Assembly: GCA_002299195.1 (NCBI GenBank)
Contig: DBOA01000122.1
Coordinates: forward strand, 1-5,353
Length of the DNA stretch: 5,353 nucleotides
DNA from: Sphingomonadales bacterium UBA658
Lineage (GTDB): Bacteria; Pseudomonadota; Alphaproteobacteria; Sphingomonadales; Sphingomonadaceae
Direction of reading: 5' to 3'
Shown here: in pieces, positions 1-5,353 of the stretch
How the letters are laid out: each line of letters starts with the position of its first letter
Position numbering within the stretch: position 1 is the first letter of the stretch
The notes under the pieces: generated by a model
What the model saw: the letters and a program-made list of their open reading frames with translations, nothing else
Database searches by the model: none
Told to the model about the DNA's origin: nothing
Position numbers and translations under genes: made by a program

Positions 1-1289
1 CGCCCCTTCGCGATCGCCAAATCACCGTTCAGGCGCACGTTGGTCAACAAGCCACCGGCAATTTGGTTGATGCCGCTGACACGCCGCGCGCGGGCGGTTA
101 CCGGAATAAGGAAGCGGTCGGCCGCGCCTTGCGCCTCACCACTCAGCGTCACATCCTCAAAGGTCGTAACGCCGAATGCCAAACGCGTGGCGGTCGCGGA
201 ATAGGCGACATTGGGTTCGGCAAATGCCCCGTTCAGCAGTGCCTTGCCGCGCACATTTGTGCCGCTGACGTTTGATCCGATGATGCCGGGCCGAAGCAAA
301 CGGATATCCAGGGCAAGGTCCCGGAAACGCGCTTCGCCCAAGTCGGCGATACCATCTGCGCGCATCTCCATCGCGGCCGACCGCAATGTCCCGCTGATTT
401 TCGCAGACCGTTCGGCAAAGCGTGCCGCCATGTCGATGTTCGCCACGGGCGATAATGCGCGCATCAACAAGCTGTTCGCCATCAACTTGACGGGCGCGGC
501 GGTACCCTTTGCAGTGAAGGTGCCCTCCCGCGCTGTCAGGGCAATGTCCGCAACTTTTTCCGCACCCATTTGCGCGGACAAAGCGCCGTCCCATTTGCGC
601 CAGCTGCCACGGCCAGCGAGGGTCATCTGCATGGGCACGTCACGTCCCATCAGCCCGGCCACAACGCCCTTGGCCGGGGCGTCGAGGTTCAGGTCGACAT
701 CGAAACGATTATCGTCCGGCACGGCATCCAGTTTCAGGACGATGCGATCACCGCGCAGGCTGCCCGCCGTGGCGGTGACGATTGCGCGGCGATCGGCGAT
801 CTGCACCTTGCCCGACAGCGAGGCGACCTGTTCCTCGCCGGTGATGCCTTTTGCAAAGACAATGCGGTCAATTTGCAGCTGGCCGATATTGATATCCAAA
901 TCGGGCAGCAAAGGGTCACCCCGGTCGGGCACCATGCGGAATGCCGGTATCCGTGCGACGTTTAGCGTGGGCGCACGCAGCGAGGTGATGTTTACGCCGC
1001 TGGAGAAATAAGACAGCGGGTTCCAATCAAGCCGGATTTCCGGCGCACGGGCAAAGCCGCCCTTGGGATCGCGAAACTGGACATCGCGCAGGATGGTATC
1101 GCTGTAAATCGAACCCTCAATTTTCCCGATGCGGATGTTGAGGCCATTTTCCATTTCGAACGCAGCAATCTGTCGCGCGACAAAATTCCGTCCGGATTGC
1201 GTATCCAACCACACATAGCCGCCGGCGATAACCAGCAACAGCAATGCCATGACCGCCCCGGCCCCGATGGCTATCCGGCGCCACATCAT
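1..1289 (-). CDS. tamB: TamB, translocation and assembly module inner-membrane component (N-terminal part; runs off the left edge)
   Basis: TamB is anchored in the inner membrane and spans the periplasm as a long, lipid-binding beta-structure that pairs with TamA. The family is implicated in outer-membrane protein assembly and in phospholipid transport to the outer membrane. The frame is open from the ATG at 1289 to base 1, giving 429 codons of a protein that is usually well over 1000 residues, so only the N-terminal third is present. Residues 1-5 are basic (MMWRR) and residues 6-28 are a hydrophobic signal-anchor. They are followed by family-typical blocks: QSGRNFVARQI (31-41), GLNIRIGKIEGS (49-60), LRDVQFRDPKGGF (67-79) and IRLDWNPLSYF (85-95). 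The rest is repetitive amphipathic beta-strand sequence without cysteines. The first ATG overlaps the tamA stop by one base (TGATG), with a weak AGG 7 bases upstream; a second ATG at 1286 is equally readable. The overlap indicates co-translation with tamA. The identification is secure; the C-terminal DUF490/TamB domain lies outside the window. Confidence 0.93.
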   Translation of the reverse strand, partial: MMWRRIAIGAGAVMALLLLVIAGGYVWLDTQSGRNFVARQIAAFEMENGLNIRIGKIEGSIYSDTILRDVQFRDPKGGFARAPEIRLDWNPLSYFSSGVNITSLRAPTLNVARIPAFRMVPDRGDPLLPDLDINIGQLQIDRIVFAKGITGEEQVASLSGKVQIADRRAIVTATAGSLRGDRIVLKLDAVPDDNRFDVDLNLDAPAKGVVAGLMGRDVPMQMTLAGRGSWRKWDGALSAQMGAEKVADIALTAREGTFTAKGTAAPVKLMANSLLMRALSPVANIDMAARFAERSAKISGTLRSAAMEMRADGIADLGEARFRDLALDIRLLRPGIIGSNVSGTNVRGKALLNGAFAEPNVAYSATATRLAFGVTTFEDVTLSGEAQGAADRFLIPVTARARRVSGINQIAGGLLTNVRLNGDLAIAKG

Positions 1290-3529
1290 CAAAACGCCTG
1301 TCCAATCGACACATAGACGCTGACACGCGATTCACCCAGTCGCCGGTTCACAGGCGTTGCGATGTCCAGACGGATTGGCCCGAAATTTGTGTAAAAGCGA
1401 CCGCCAACCCCGACACCAAACCGCCAGTCATTGAATTTTGGAATGCTCGATTCATATGCTTGGCCCGCATCGACAAAGCCGACCACGCCATAATTGCCAA
1501 AACGATAGCGGCCTTCCAGCGAAAATTCATTCATGCTGCGTCCGCCGACCGGATCGTTATTCGGATCTTTCGGGCCAAGCTGTTGATAGCCAAAGCCACG
1601 CACCGATCCGCCGCCGCCGCCATAAAAGCGCCGCGAAGGGGCAAGGTTATCGCGTGCGATGCCGGATATCGTCCCCACCCGCCCGCGCGCGGCCAGAACG
1701 ATATTGTCTTTCACCGGATAATAATAAGACGCGTCAAGGATCGCCCGCGCATAAATCTGCTTTCCGGTCCCAAGCGATGTCTCTGGCGAAACGCGCACAT
1801 TGACGCGATACCCTTTGGTCGGGTCCAATAGATTGTCCGACCGGTCAAAGCCGACTTGCCCGGGAAGCGCCGCGACATAAAAGATCTGCCGGTCGCGAAG
1901 CCCGCGCGCGAAATCGAACTGGTCTTCTGATGTCGCCAATATTTCAGCGCCAATCGACCATGTGAATTTCTTTTGCCAGATGGGCGTCGACACGAACGAC
2001 ATCGTCCCGGCCAGACGCCCGGTATAGGCTTCAAAAGCGTCGTAATTGCTGTGCAAAGCGGTCAGCGATATGTCGATATTGCGGTCGCGCCGTCCGGCAT
2101 TCGCCCGCGCGACAGATATGCTCGCAGCTTGTTCTTTTGTCCCCACCACGCCCGCTGCGGTCAGCGATCCTTCCGGTGGAAACAGATTTCGGTGTGTCCA
2201 GCTTGCGTCGGCACGCAAGCCCTGCCCTGTGCCATAGCCTGCGCTGCCCGCAATGGTGCGCGGCGGTGCCGCTTCCTGCCGCACAAGCAAGTCAGCATAA
2301 GGCGTTCCATCTGGCGCGCTGCCCTCACCCGGGACCGGTTCAACAGATACCGTCGACAGCAAGCCCGTGGCGATGAGCGCGGCGCGCAAATCGTCAACTT
2401 TCCGGCTGTCATACAGGTCGCCGGTCTTAAACCGCCGCAATATCGAGACATGGTCGGCGTCAAAAGCCGTGCTGCCTTCGGTCCGCAATTGCCCGAAATA
2501 GCTGCGTGCGCCCGTTTCCACGGGCAAGCTGTAGTCGCCAATGCCCCTGTCGCTATCCAGCAATATGTCCCGCTCGCCGACCTTTGCAAAAGGATAGCCA
2601 TTTTGGGGCAACTCAACGGAAATATTCGCTTCGGCAGCCAAGATGATGTCCGCGACAATCGGATCGCCGCCTTTGGGAACAAAGCTGCGGCTGATAAGAT
2701 CCGCGGGCTGAACGGCAGGCGCGGCAAAAGCGATCTGCCCGAGATAGTAACGCCGTCCGGGCACGACCGTCAGGACAACGTTCAATGGTTCGCCTTCAAC
2801 AGCAGATGGCTTAACCGCGACACGCACTTCAGCGTCAAACAAGCCCTGACCATTTAGGACATCCAACAGCAACTGACGGTCTGCGCGTGCACGTTGGCTG
2901 ATTTCTGCGCGGTTTTCCGCCGTACCGTCACCATCGTTGAGCACCGACAGGCTATCAAACCGTCCGCGCACATCACGCCAAATAGCGGCTTCCACAGCGA
3001 CCCCGTCGGCGTCTTTGGCAACATCGGTTGTCTTTGTGGCGTCCAGTCCATCGATGCGCACAATATAGCGCAAAGCCCGCGCCTCACGTTCGGCAGCCTG
3101 CGTTGGTTCAGGCGGTGGTTCAGCATCAAAGCTATCGATTGGCGGAAGCGGGTCGTCCAGCAACGGGTCCGTGACGGGTGGGTCGGGCAGGATTTCCACG
3201 GCATCGCCATCCTGCACGGCTGCGATAGCGGGATCGCCAGCGGTTTGGGCTGTCTGCTGCTGCGCCGTGCCGCCTTCTTCCTTTGCCTCTTGTTCGGCCT
3301 GCCACGCGTCGATGCTCTCCAACGGCGCGTCGTCCAGTGACGGGATAGCGGCGTCAAATTCGTCCTCGCCAATGATTGGCGTTTGCGGATCAGCGGGCGC
3401 AGGGCTCAAAACTTTCGGCGGCAAGGTGGATGGCGTCTGCACGGGCACAACGGCACCGGCAGCCGGATTTTGGGCGAGCAGAGGCGCTGCGGCACAACCA
3501 AGATATAAAAAGGCAGTTAATCGGATCAA
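1289..3529 (-). CDS. tamA: TamA, outer-membrane Omp85/BamA-family assembly protein
   Basis: TamA is the outer-membrane barrel of the TamAB module, which helps insert and assemble certain outer-membrane proteins. From the TTG at 3529 the product is 746 residues. Residues 1-20 form a compact signal peptide (MIRLTAFLYLGCAAAPLLAQ). Residues 21-152 are an acidic, Pro/Ala/Gln-rich linker, probably disordered. Three POTRA-like domains follow at about 153-260, 261-340 and 341-420, the last with FGQLRTEGSTAF and the helix DDLRAALIATGLLSTVSVEPV. A 16-strand-type barrel fills about 425-746. It contains the Omp85 signature RRFYGGGGGSVRGFGYQ (633-649, VRGF at 643-646), GFVDAGQAY, TNFGPIRLDIATPVNRR and a C-terminal beta-signal ending in Phe (VSVYVSIGQAF). 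E. coli TamA is about 577 residues, so the extra length is mainly the linker. Start choice: the frame is open further up, with an ATG at 3586 and a TTG at 3589 (765-766 residues). Those starts would put a cysteine-containing, charged 20-residue stretch ahead of the signal peptide. The TTG at 3529 has a better ribosome site. tamB follows with a 1-base overlap. Family certain, start uncertain. Confidence 0.94.
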   Translation of the reverse strand: MIRLTAFLYLGCAAAPLLAQNPAAGAVVPVQTPSTLPPKVLSPAPADPQTPIIGEDEFDAAIPSLDDAPLESIDAWQAEQEAKEEGGTAQQQTAQTAGDPAIAAVQDGDAVEILPDPPVTDPLLDDPLPPIDSFDAEPPPEPTQAAEREARALRYIVRIDGLDATKTTDVAKDADGVAVEAAIWRDVRGRFDSLSVLNDGDGTAENRAEISQRARADRQLLLDVLNGQGLFDAEVRVAVKPSAVEGEPLNVVLTVVPGRRYYLGQIAFAAPAVQPADLISRSFVPKGGDPIVADIILAAEANISVELPQNGYPFAKVGERDILLDSDRGIGDYSLPVETGARSYFGQLRTEGSTAFDADHVSILRRFKTGDLYDSRKVDDLRAALIATGLLSTVSVEPVPGEGSAPDGTPYADLLVRQEAAPPRTIAGSAGYGTGQGLRADASWTHRNLFPPEGSLTAAGVVGTKEQAASISVARANAGRRDRNIDISLTALHSNYDAFEAYTGRLAGTMSFVSTPIWQKKFTWSIGAEILATSEDQFDFARGLRDRQIFYVAALPGQVGFDRSDNLLDPTKGYRVNVRVSPETSLGTGKQIYARAILDASYYYPVKDNIVLAARGRVGTISGIARDNLAPSRRFYGGGGGSVRGFGYQQLGPKDPNNDPVGGRSMNEFSLEGRYRFGNYGVVGFVDAGQAYESSIPKFNDWRFGVGVGGRFYTNFGPIRLDIATPVNRRLGESRVSVYVSIGQAF

Positions 3530-3538
3530 ACAGACATC

Positions 3539-3543
3539 CCTTC
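3539..3543 (-). promoter_or_regulatory. Candidate ribosome binding site deciding the tamA start
   Basis: Read on the minus strand, GAAGG (3543 to 3539) lies 9 bases before the TTG at 3529, a reasonable Shine-Dalgarno position. The competing ATG at 3586 has only a GGA triplet about 5 bases upstream. Combined with the signal peptide that begins immediately at 3529, this favours the TTG. Most gene callers would probably prefer the ATG at 3586. Confidence 0.45.
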
Positions 3544-3592
3544 GCGCCCAACGTCCCCTTATGCACAAGGTTCCATCCAGACACATCAATAT

Positions 3593-3621
3593 CCGTTACC
3601 GTGAAGAGAATAGGATGCCAA
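3593..3621 (-). promoter_or_regulatory. Weak candidate sigma-70-type promoter for tamA-tamB
   Basis: On the minus strand TTGGCA (3621-3616) is followed, after exactly 17 bases, by TAACGG (3598-3593). The -35 is good and the spacing ideal, but the -10 is poor because it lacks the final T. Transcription would begin near 3586, which would leave a short 5' leader before the TTG at 3529 and almost none before the ATG at 3586. This is a consensus match only. Confidence 0.2.
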
Positions 3622-3735
3622 TGATAAGGCATAGGGTGAACCAATTATCTGCAAGCGGGCGCAGGTCGGCCTTGAAAGCTTTCGGGTGGTGGTGCAAAGC
3701 GCCAACCAATTCACACGCTGCATGATGGAGCATTT

Positions 3736-4653
3736 ATGCAAGGCAAGTTGGTAACGATTTTTGGCGGCAGCGGTTTTCTGGGCCGCTATGTGGCGCAGGC
3801 GCTGTTGAACGAAGGCGCGCGTATTCGTGTGGCCTGCCGCAACGTCGGTGGCGCCAATCATATCAAGCCGCTCGGCAATGTCGGTCAGGTGCAATTGATG
3901 GCGGCTGATGTGCGCAAGCCCGACAGTGTTGCACGCGCCGTGATGGACGCGGATGCGGTTATCAATCTTGTCGGCAGCTTCGATAATATGGACGCTGTGC
4001 AAAATGTTGGTGCCGGCATCGTCGCCCAGGCTGCAGCCGCCGCGGGTGTCAAAGCGCTCGTGCATGTGTCTGCCATTGGCGCCGATACGCACAGCGAAGC
4101 GGTATATGGACAAAGCAAAGCAGGTGGTGAAGCCGCCGTGCGCGCAGCATTCCCATCAGCAGTCATCCTTCGGCCATCCATTGTCTTTGGCCGCGAAGAC
4201 CAATTCATCAATCGCTTTGCCGGAATGATCCGGTCGCTTCCTGTCATTCCCGTCATTGGCGCAGGCACCAAGTTCCAGCCGGTATTTGTGGGCGATGTCG
4301 CAAAGGCGGTCGCAAAGGCCGTGGCCCATCAGGATGGAAGCACGCTGGAATTGGGTGGTCCCGAAACATTCTCGATGATGGAGCTGAACCGCTGGATCGC
4401 CAAAGCCATCGGCCGTGACCCCATATTTGTGGAAGTGCCCGACATCGCGGCAAAGCTGCTCGCAAAGGGCACGGGTTGGTTACCGGGCGCGCCAATCACG
4501 GAAGATCAATATAAGATGCTGGGCAATGACAATGTCGTAACCGGCACAGACGGGCTGGCGGCTTACGGCATCGTACCCACGCCGCTCGATACAATTGGCG
4601 CTGACTGGTTGAACATCTATCGCCGGCATGGTCGCTTTGGAGGCGGTCAGTGA
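3736..4653 (+). CDS. NAD(P)-binding atypical SDR, complex I NDUFA9 subunit family
   Basis: This is a 305-residue Rossmann-fold protein of the extended/atypical short-chain dehydrogenase group that databases name after the mitochondrial complex I accessory subunit NDUFA9. The nucleotide-binding glycine motif is G10-G11-S-G13-F-L-G16 at the end of the first strand. Arg31 and Arg35 close the second strand, where NADP-preferring members carry basic residues, and D58 follows in AADVRKPDSV. VHVSAIGAD (109-117) supplies Ser112, and Y124-G-Q-S-K128 matches the SDR catalytic YxxxK. Family blocks LRPSIVFGREDQFINRFA (145-162) and QPVFVGDVAKAV (181-192) follow. There is no signal peptide or membrane segment, so it is cytoplasmic or membrane-peripheral. 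The ATG at 3736 has GGAG at 3727-3730, 5 bases upstream; nearby ATGs at 3722 and 3725 are out of frame. It overlaps uppP by four bases, so the two form an operon. The family name does not prove a complex I role in bacteria; substrate and function are unknown. Confidence 0.88.
   Translation: MQGKLVTIFGGSGFLGRYVAQALLNEGARIRVACRNVGGANHIKPLGNVGQVQLMAADVRKPDSVARAVMDADAVINLVGSFDNMDAVQNVGAGIVAQAAAAAGVKALVHVSAIGADTHSEAVYGQSKAGGEAAVRAAFPSAVILRPSIVFGREDQFINRFAGMIRSLPVIPVIGAGTKFQPVFVGDVAKAVAKAVAHQDGSTLELGGPETFSMMELNRWIAKAIGRDPIFVEVPDIAAKLLAKGTGWLPGAPITEDQYKMLGNDNVVTGTDGLAAYGIVPTPLDTIGADWLNIYRRHGRFGGGQ
4639..4643 (+). promoter_or_regulatory. Ribosome binding site for the GTG start of uppP
   Basis: GGAGG lies inside the last codons of the upstream gene, 6 bases before the GTG at 4650. 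It is a strong Shine-Dalgarno match. It supports the GTG start, which shares GTGA with the TGA stop of the upstream gene, and points to translational coupling. Confidence 0.75.
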
Positions 4654-5353
4654 GCGATTGGCTGATCGCCGTTCTCCTCGGCATTATCGAGGGGCTGACC
4701 GAGTTTCTGCCCGTATCGTCCACCGGACATCTTATACTTGCCGGTGAACTGGTTGGATTTACCGACAACAGTTCGATCGCGTTCAAAATTGCCATCCAGC
4801 TGGGCGCAATATTGGCGGTGTTGCTGGTATATTGGCAGCGTTTCTGGGCGGTCGGCACCGGCTTGTTAAAGGCACAGCCCGGTCCAATCGCGTTCACGCG
4901 CAACATTCTGCTCGGCTTTGTGCCAGCTTTGCTCATCGGCGTTATTGCGTACGACGCCATTCGCGCCGCGATGCAAACACCGGAAATTGTTGCCATCGCG
5001 CTTATCGTTGGCGGCATCATTATATTGGCGCTTGAACGGATCGTGAAAAATGTCCGCTTCCATTCGGTTGAGGACATACCGTTCGGCACGGCCTTATCCA
5101 TCGGCCTCATTCAATGCACCGCGATGCTGCCCGGGGTGAGCCGGTCAGGCGCGACGATCATGGGCGGGCTGATGATGGGCGTCGAACGCAAAACGGCGGC
5201 CGAATTTTCGTTTTTCCTCGCTGTGCCAACGATGATGGCCGCGACCGTCTACGCGCTATGGAAAGATCGCGCACTTCTGAGCGCCGATGATCTGGACATG
5301 ATTGCCATTGGCTTCACCGCCGCATTTGTCGTTGCCGTGATCGTGGTGAAAGC
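4650..5353 (+). CDS. uppP: Undecaprenyl-diphosphatase UppP/BacA (C-terminus runs off the right edge)
   Basis: UppP is an integral inner-membrane enzyme that removes a phosphate from undecaprenyl diphosphate, regenerating the lipid carrier for peptidoglycan and other surface polysaccharides. Extra copies are known to confer bacitracin resistance. 234 codons are present of a family usually about 265-280 residues, so roughly the last 35-45 residues are missing. Both signature regions are intact. The first is E14-G-L-T-E18-F-L-P-V-S-S-T-G-H27 near the N-terminus, with the two glutamates, the serines and the histidine of the active site. The second is LPGVSRSGAT (160-169), with Arg165 matching the essential arginine (R174 in E. 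coli). It is followed by GVERKTAAEFSFFLAVP (177-193), also typical. Hydrophobic segments at about 4-13, 48-62, 84-104, 112-128, 148-160, 186-203 and 217-233 fit a multi-pass membrane protein. The GTG start is fixed by GGAGG 6 bases upstream and the GTGA overlap with the preceding gene. Family assignment is secure. Confidence 0.96.
   Translation, partial: MSDWLIAVLLGIIEGLTEFLPVSSTGHLILAGELVGFTDNSSIAFKIAIQLGAILAVLLVYWQRFWAVGTGLLKAQPGPIAFTRNILLGFVPALLIGVIAYDAIRAAMQTPEIVAIALIVGGIIILALERIVKNVRFHSVEDIPFGTALSIGLIQCTAMLPGVSRSGATIMGGLMMGVERKTAAEFSFFLAVPTMMAATVYALWKDRALLSADDLDMIAIGFTAAFVVAVIVVK

Larger units (their letters stand above)
3530..3735. promoter_or_regulatory. Divergent intergenic region between tamA and the NDUFA9-like gene
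   Basis: These 206 bases (149 if tamA starts at 3586) lie between two genes transcribed away from each other, so they should carry both promoters. I see no convincing open frame of their own, no RNA gene and no terminator. Visible elements are a perfect 10-base palindrome GAAAGCTTTC at 3674-3683, a short inverted repeat ATGCC/GGCAT at 3615-3619 and 3628-3632 with an 8-base loop, and the octamer AACCAATT twice in the same orientation (3639-3646 and 3704-3711). Each is small enough to occur by chance. No plus-strand promoter with a good -35/-10 pair stands out; TTGAAA at 3672-3677 could be a -35, but the sequence 17 bases on is a poor -10. That promoters lie here is inferred from gene orientation. 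Confidence 0.6.

Noticed and set aside
211..1011. A 266-codon plus-strand open frame opposite tamB
   Set aside because: It is rich in Arg, Ser, Ala and Pro with no recognisable domain, and lies wholly antisense to a frame that reads as clear TamB. Long antisense frames are common in GC-rich DNA.
1973..2857. A 294-codon plus-strand open frame opposite tamA
   Set aside because: The translation has no domain, signal or family motif and is antisense to the POTRA and early barrel part of tamA. Treated as a shadow of tamA codon bias.
3510..3529. Possible lipoprotein signal (LYLGC) in the tamA leader
   Set aside because: The residue three before the cysteine is Tyr, which does not fit the lipobox, and TamA is a beta-barrel. 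A signal peptidase I site after PLLA is more likely.
3390..3644. An 84-codon minus-strand frame starting in the gap and overlapping the tamA 5' end in another frame; possible leader peptide
   Set aside because: No clear ribosome site was seen, most of it lies inside tamA in an alternative frame, and its composition looks like frame-shifted coding sequence.
3639..3711. Direct repeat AACCAATT (3639-3646 and 3704-3711) as a paired operator
   Set aside because: An 8-base repeat within about 150 bases is not unlikely by chance, and neither copy is palindromic. Mentioned in the intergenic entry only.
3586..4113. A 175-codon minus-strand frame covering the intergenic gap and the 5' part of the NDUFA9-like gene
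   Set aside because: It is mainly antisense to a well-supported Rossmann domain, its His/Arg/Cys-rich translation matches nothing known, and it would run into the tamA start.
4496..5110. A 204-codon minus-strand frame opposite uppP
   Set aside because: Antisense to an unmistakable UppP sequence containing both active-site motifs; no domain of its own.
1..5353. A new defence, mobile or RNA-based system
   Set aside because: All coding space is accounted for by four recognised gene families, composition is even across the window, and no repeat array, integrase, transposase or structured RNA was seen.

Overview
The window looks like ordinary chromosomal housekeeping DNA from an alphaproteobacterium, most likely of the order Sphingomonadales. 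The basis is a moderately high G+C content, the protein style (an alphaproteobacterial TamA with an RRFYGGGGGSVRGFGYQ block, and a GLNIRIGKIEGS-type TamB N-terminus) and the gene order. The assignment below order level is a guess. I see no mobile element, RNA gene, CRISPR array, pseudogene or horizontally acquired segment.

Layout. The left two thirds (1-3529) is a minus-strand operon of the translocation and assembly module. tamA (3529 down to 1289) encodes an outer-membrane Omp85-family barrel with POTRA domains. tamB (1289 down past base 1) encodes the first ~430 residues of the inner-membrane-anchored, periplasm-spanning AsmA-like partner. The two genes overlap by one base (TGATG). A gene-free stretch of about 200 bp (3530-3735) separates this operon from a divergent plus-strand pair. 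The first gene of that pair is an atypical short-chain dehydrogenase of the 'complex I NDUFA9 subunit' family (3736-4653). The second is uppP/bacA (4650 to beyond 5353), encoding undecaprenyl-diphosphatase, which starts on a GTG that overlaps the preceding stop by four bases.

How it fits together. Three of the four genes are envelope genes or sit with them. TamA and TamB connect the inner and outer membranes and are implicated in outer-membrane protein insertion and phospholipid transport. UppP recycles the lipid carrier for peptidoglycan and other surface polymers. The NDUFA9-like protein is a nucleotide-binding Rossmann protein of unproven bacterial role, translationally coupled to uppP.

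I did not find an undescribed system. The points most worth a second look are the true start of tamA, its roughly 130-residue acidic, proline-rich periplasmic linker, and the intact YxxxK motif in the NDUFA9-like protein coupled to uppP.
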